This document shows positions 30,343-33,765 of a stretch of DNA of 33,765 nucleotides, piece by piece. A model generated the notes under the pieces. It was not told the origin of the DNA. It saw only the letters and a program-made list of their open reading frames with translations, and made no database searches. The first letter of the stretch is position 1. Every line of letters starts with the position of its first letter. A program made the translations under genes and the position numbers. The stretch lies in assembly GCA_030691385.1 (NCBI GenBank), contig JAUYEI010000016.1, forward strand, positions 1 to 33,765. Reading direction: 5' to 3'. The stretch comes from Azonexus sp. (GTDB lineage Bacteria > Pseudomonadota > Gammaproteobacteria > Burkholderiales > Rhodocyclaceae).

Positions 30343-30831
30343 ATGAGAAATAAAATAGCTTTGCGTTTGGATTTAACATATATTTTTTTGTTTTGGGTTG
30401 CTATTGGCCAATTCGTTGCTTATTTAATATCAAATGGCCTATTAGTGGAATTTGGTGAGTGTTTGTATCAGAACTTCGGCGTGTTTATCCCATCTGTGCA
30501 CCGAATGGATAAGGTGGTCTTTTTTGATAATCTCGTAGCAAAACAGTATGCGTCAATATTTTTCTTTTTGATCCCATTCTTATTCGTTACTTTGCTATTT
30601 TCAAATGTCGAAGCATCGGTTTCTGAAGTTAGAAAAAACAAAAAAGAAACCTATGTTGCTTGGGTGTTTTTTGCAGTTGGATCTTTGGCCTTTATTGGTG
30701 GCTTAAACATCTCTGGCCCTAAAGGTATTTTTCACAATTCGATTTATGGATTCGGGCTTCTTGCTGCCACAATGACATTTTTGTCAGCCTATTGTTTCAG
30801 AATTGTTCTTTGCATTGCCTTTAACAAATAA
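30343..30831 (+). CDS. small integral membrane protein of unknown function, 162 aa, AT-rich
   Basis: Four membrane helices are apparent (LTYIFLFWVAIGQFVAYLIS; YASIFFFLIPFLFVTLLF; YVAWVFFAVGSLAFIGGL; GFGLLAATMTFLSAYCFRIV). A basic linker, SEVRKNKKE, lies after the second, and no enzyme motif is seen. Base composition and codons (TTA, ATA, TTT, AAA) are sharply more AT-rich than the neighbours, which points to recent transfer. It ends 11 bases before the RTX gene and is probably co-transcribed with it. Such placement would suit an immunity or accessory protein for that product, but nothing in the sequence proves it. Confidence 0.7.
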   Translation: MRNKIALRLDLTYIFLFWVAIGQFVAYLISNGLLVEFGECLYQNFGVFIPSVHRMDKVVFFDNLVAKQYASIFFFLIPFLFVTLLFSNVEASVSEVRKNKKETYVAWVFFAVGSLAFIGGLNISGPKGIFHNSIYGFGLLAATMTFLSAYCFRIVLCIAFNK

Positions 30832-30842
30832 GCGAGGGTTTT

Positions 30843-33765
30843 ATGGGTGCGATAACAACACTGGTTCAGAATTATGACCACCTTATCAAGTCTGGTGTTG
30901 AGGTATACGACGGCTATGATAATGGGTCAAAAGTTGTAGACAAAGTGGCAGATTATTTAATTAATGATGGAAATCTGTCGAGCGAGTTAACAGGACTGAT
31001 GGCTGAGTATGGCGCTGGCGCCGTTGCAGGGGCATTAGTTGCTGGTGCTCTAGCAGCTGCAGGAGTTCTACCTGGTGCTGCAGCTGCAGCTGGTTTATTA
31101 GCCGGGGTTGCAGTAGGCGATTTGGCCAATGACCTTGGCAAAGGATTCCATGACTTTATACATGATCCGAGTACTTGGTCGAATACTCAGCCTCAGTTAA
31201 TTTTCCCAGGCCCCGACCTCTCCATCCCCCGCAACCAACGTATCCCCACCGGTTTCCAAGGTGCCCGCTCCTGGCGCCCCGTCGACCCACTCGCCCTCGA
31301 CCTCGACGGTGATGGCCTAGAAACCATCGGCATCACCGCCACCGCTCAAACCCTCTTCGACCACAACGGCGATGGCATCAAGACCGGCACCGGCTGGGTC
31401 AAGGGCGATGACGCCCTGCTCGTCCTCGACAAGAACGCCAACGGCACCATCGACAACGGCAACGAACTATTCGGCGTCGACACCGTCCTGTCCAACGGCC
31501 AGAAAGCTACCAGCGGTTTCGCGGCGCTTGCCGATCTCGATAGCAACCACGACGGCCAATTCAGCAGCGCCGATGCCCAGTACGCCAACGTCCAGATCTG
31601 GCGCGACCTCGACCAGGACTGCATCAGCGACGCCGGCGAACTGCAAACCCTGGCCCAGGCCGGCATCGCCAGCCTCAACCTGACCAGCACCGCCGGCACC
31701 ACCAACTTCGGTAACGGCAACACCCAAAGCGCCACCGCCACCTACACCAGGACCGACGGCAGCACCGGCACTGCCGCCAACCTCAACCTCGCCGCCAATG
31801 CCTTCTACCGCGAATTCGGCGACAAAATCGCGTTGACCGCAGCCGCCGCCGCGCTGCCCGGCCTGCAAGGCGCGGGCCTCGTGCGCGACCTGCAGGAAGC
31901 GGCCAGCCTCAACGCCGCGCTGGTCCAGGACGTCGCCAGCCTCACCGGCCTTTCCCGCCTGGAAATGCTCGGCCAGCTCGACCACCTGCTACAAGACTGG
32001 GCCGGCACCGCCACCTTCAAAACCTCGCAACAACGCGCCGCCGAGATGGGCTTTACCCTGATGTTCAAGGTTCCCGGCGTCACCGACGTCGAACTCCAGG
32101 CCGTTCAGATCATCGGACAGCCCGGTTTCGACAAGACGCTGACCCTGATGACCCTGGGCGTCAGCGAAGACCGCTACAACACCGTCAAGGCTCAAGTCGC
32201 CGAGATGGGCAAGATGATGGGCGTGCTCGAAGCCTTTAACGGGCAGACCTTCCTCAATTTCGGTGACGACGGCAGCATCAAGACCGGGCTGGATGCGCTG
32301 GTATCGAGCCAGAACAAAGACTTCAGTGCTCTCGCTTTGGCCAGTGCCGGGACGCAAACCAACACGACACCGGTTGTCAGCAGCTACACCTTCGTGCTGC
32401 CGACACTGACCACGCAACAAGTCGATTTGTTGAAACAGAGCTATACCGCGCTCAAGGAGTCCGTCTACGAAGGCATGGTCGGGCAAACCCGTCTCAAGGA
32501 CTATCTAGACACCATCAGCCTGAATATCGACGCCAACGGGATTTCGATCAATTTCGCTGCGCTCGATGCCAAACTCAACAGTTTGTATCAGACGGATTCG
32601 GTTCGCGCCTTTACCGATTGCCTGGACTTGCAAAAGTACGTTTCCGGTTTGAGCGGCATGGGCTGGCAAGGGGCGGCCAAGCTGGTGGCATGGTCTACGG
32701 ATGCTGCCACTCATGGCACGTTGGACAGCCTCAAGGCAGGATTGGCGCTGGCATTTGCCACCAGCAGCAATGGCGTTCCGGATATCAAGATCGGCACATC
32801 CGGGGCCGAAATGCTGAGTGCAGGCGCTTCGGACGACATTGTGATCGGACAAGCCGGCAAAGACACCCTCTATGGCGGGGCGGGAAACGATATTCTCGAT
32901 GGTGGTACGGGCAACGATTATCTCTCCGGCGATGCCGGCTCGGACGTCTACCTGTTCGGCCGCGGCAGCGGTCAGGACACGGTCTACAACTACGACGCCA
33001 CGGCCGGCAAGACCGACGCCATCCAGTTCGCCGCAGGCATTGCCAATTCCGATGTGCAGGTCAGCCGGTCGGGCGACAACCTGGTACTGAGCATCAATGG
33101 CACGGCCGACAACCTGACAGTATCGAGCTACTTCAACAGCGATGCGGCCGGCTACTACAAGGTCGAGGAAATCCGCTTTGCCGATGGCACGGTGTGGAAC
33201 GTCGATGCGATCAAGGCCAAGGTTCTGATGCCGACCAGCGGTAATGACAACCTGTACGGCTACGCCACGTCCGACACGATCAGTGGCGGCGAAGGCAACG
33301 ACACGATCTCCGGGTATGCAGGCGACGACACCTTGAACGGCGAGAGCGGTGCGGACTATCTCTACGGTGGCGACGGGACGGACACCCTGAACGGTGGCGA
33401 CGGCGCCGACTGCTTGAACGGCGACAATGGTAACGACACGCTCAACGGCGGCACCGGCACCGATTACCTCTATGGCGGTGCTGGCAACGACACGCTGGAC
33501 GGCGGCGCTGGCAACGACTACCTCTCCGGCGATGCCGGGAACGACGTGTACCTATTCGGTCGCGGCAGCGGCCAGGACACCATCACTAACTACGACAGCA
33601 CGGCGGGCAAGACCGACGCCATCCAGTTCGCGGCAGGCATTGCCAGCAGCGATGTGATGCTCACCCGCTCCGGCGACAGCCTGGTCCTCAGCAGTGCCGG
33701 CACCTCCGACAAGCTGACGGTATCGAGCTACTTCAACAGCGATGCGGCCGGCTACTACAAGGTCG
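30843..33765 (+). CDS. large FrpC-like RTX protein, truncated by the window edge (at least 974 aa)
   Basis: The frame is open from an ATG at 30843, preceded by GCGAGGG, to the right edge. Residues ~1-120 are AT-rich in codons and include a glycine/alanine-rich hydrophobic stretch at about 58-95 (VAGALVAGALAAAGVLPGAA). From about 31205 the codons turn GC-rich. Asp148-Pro149 begins VDPLALDLDGDGLETIGI, followed by calcium-binding loops FDHNGDGIKTG, DKNANGTIDNGNELFG and DSNHDGQFSSAD; this matches the start of the self-processing module of Neisseria FrpC. Glycine-rich RTX nonapeptides lie at about 32860-32955 and 33240-33555 (GGAGNDTLDGG type). It should be exported by type I secretion and fold on binding calcium outside the cell. 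The secretion signal lies beyond the window. Confidence 0.88.
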   Translation, partial: MGAITTLVQNYDHLIKSGVEVYDGYDNGSKVVDKVADYLINDGNLSSELTGLMAEYGAGAVAGALVAGALAAAGVLPGAAAAAGLLAGVAVGDLANDLGKGFHDFIHDPSTWSNTQPQLIFPGPDLSIPRNQRIPTGFQGARSWRPVDPLALDLDGDGLETIGITATAQTLFDHNGDGIKTGTGWVKGDDALLVLDKNANGTIDNGNELFGVDTVLSNGQKATSGFAALADLDSNHDGQFSSADAQYANVQIWRDLDQDCISDAGELQTLAQAGIASLNLTSTAGTTNFGNGNTQSATATYTRTDGSTGTAANLNLAANAFYREFGDKIALTAAAAALPGLQGAGLVRDLQEAASLNAALVQDVASLTGLSRLEMLGQLDHLLQDWAGTATFKTSQQRAAEMGFTLMFKVPGVTDVELQAVQIIGQPGFDKTLTLMTLGVSEDRYNTVKAQVAEMGKMMGVLEAFNGQTFLNFGDDGSIKTGLDALVSSQNKDFSALALASAGTQTNTTPVVSSYTFVLPTLTTQQVDLLKQSYTALKESVYEGMVGQTRLKDYLDTISLNIDANGISINFAALDAKLNSLYQTDSVRAFTDCLDLQKYVSGLSGMGWQGAAKLVAWSTDAATHGTLDSLKAGLALAFATSSNGVPDIKIGTSGAEMLSAGASDDIVIGQAGKDTLYGGAGNDILDGGTGNDYLSGDAGSDVYLFGRGSGQDTVYNYDATAGKTDAIQFAAGIANSDVQVSRSGDNLVLSINGTADNLTVSSYFNSDAAGYYKVEEIRFADGTVWNVDAIKAKVLMPTSGNDNLYGYATSDTISGGEGNDTISGYAGDDTLNGESGADYLYGGDGTDTLNGGDGADCLNGDNGNDTLNGGTGTDYLYGGAGNDTLDGGAGNDYLSGDAGNDVYLFGRGSGQDTITNYDSTAGKTDAIQFAAGIASSDVMLTRSGDSLVLSSAGTSDKLTVSSYFNSDAAGYYKV
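32905..33765 (+). repeat. 600-bp internal repeat of the RTX gene
   Basis: A segment of about 87 codons (from GNDYLSGDAG through DVYLFGRGSGQDT to SSYFNSDAAGYYKV) occurs at 32905-33165 and again at 33505-33765, exactly 600 bases apart. The last 46 bases are identical (33120-33165 and 33720-33765). Each unit joins RTX loops to a conserved beta-rich domain. The window ends inside the second copy, so more copies may follow. Confidence 0.85.

Noticed and set aside
32860-33560. CRISPR array
   Set aside because: The short regular repeats are in frame and encode glycine-rich RTX calcium loops; there are no unique spacers of constant length.

Overview
The window is GC-rich, tightly packed DNA from a Gram-negative respiring bacterium, most likely a betaproteobacterium of the Rhodocyclales (Dechloromonas/Azonexus type). 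This rests on a clade II nitrous-oxide reductase cluster, c-type cytochromes, large PAS/GAF hybrid kinases and the general codon use. The genus is inference.

Layout. 1-1700: a partial unknown gene, a small hypothetical protein, an outer-membrane beta-barrel protein and a 405-base regulatory gap. 1709-5935: a 1408-residue hybrid sensor kinase. 5967-20674, all on the minus strand and read right to left: nosZ, a monohaem cytochrome c, a dihaem cytochrome c, a nosB-like membrane protein, nosD, nosG, nosH, a second hybrid kinase, nosF, nosL, nosY and a TlpA-like thioredoxin. Divergent from nosZ (20871-22426) lies a copper-delivery block: an anchored periplasmic protein, SCO1/SenC and PCu(A)C. Then come a possible 19-residue membrane peptide, a LuxR-type regulator (22587-23735), an IS21-family element (istA/istB), an AlpA-like regulator with a divergent zinc-finger/HTH protein of unknown function, a type I secretion ABC transporter (28084-30219), an AT-rich membrane protein gene, and a large FrpC-like RTX protein that runs off the right edge.

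How the genes fit together. NosZ reduces N2O to N2 in the periplasm. NosG, NosH, NosB and the cytochromes probably carry electrons to it. NosD, NosF and NosY, with NosL, SCO1, PCu(A)C and the TlpA-like protein, handle copper and sulfur supply and maturation. The nosZ promoter shows an FNR/Dnr-type box with class II geometry. No nosR is present, as is usual for clade II.

Most notable observations: (1) a 3.6-kb hybrid kinase gene sits inside the nos operon and is bracketed by a duplicated ~67-bp segment that includes the last codons of nosH; (2) a dispersed motif (core ACGGTCAACCGG plus an A-tract) occurs seven times, mostly just after stop codons but twice inside genes; (3) the RTX gene is a mosaic, with an AT-rich N-terminal segment joined just upstream of an Asp-Pro site and a calcium-binding module like the FrpC self-processing module, next to an AT-rich membrane gene and a transporter that lacks its HlyD partner.
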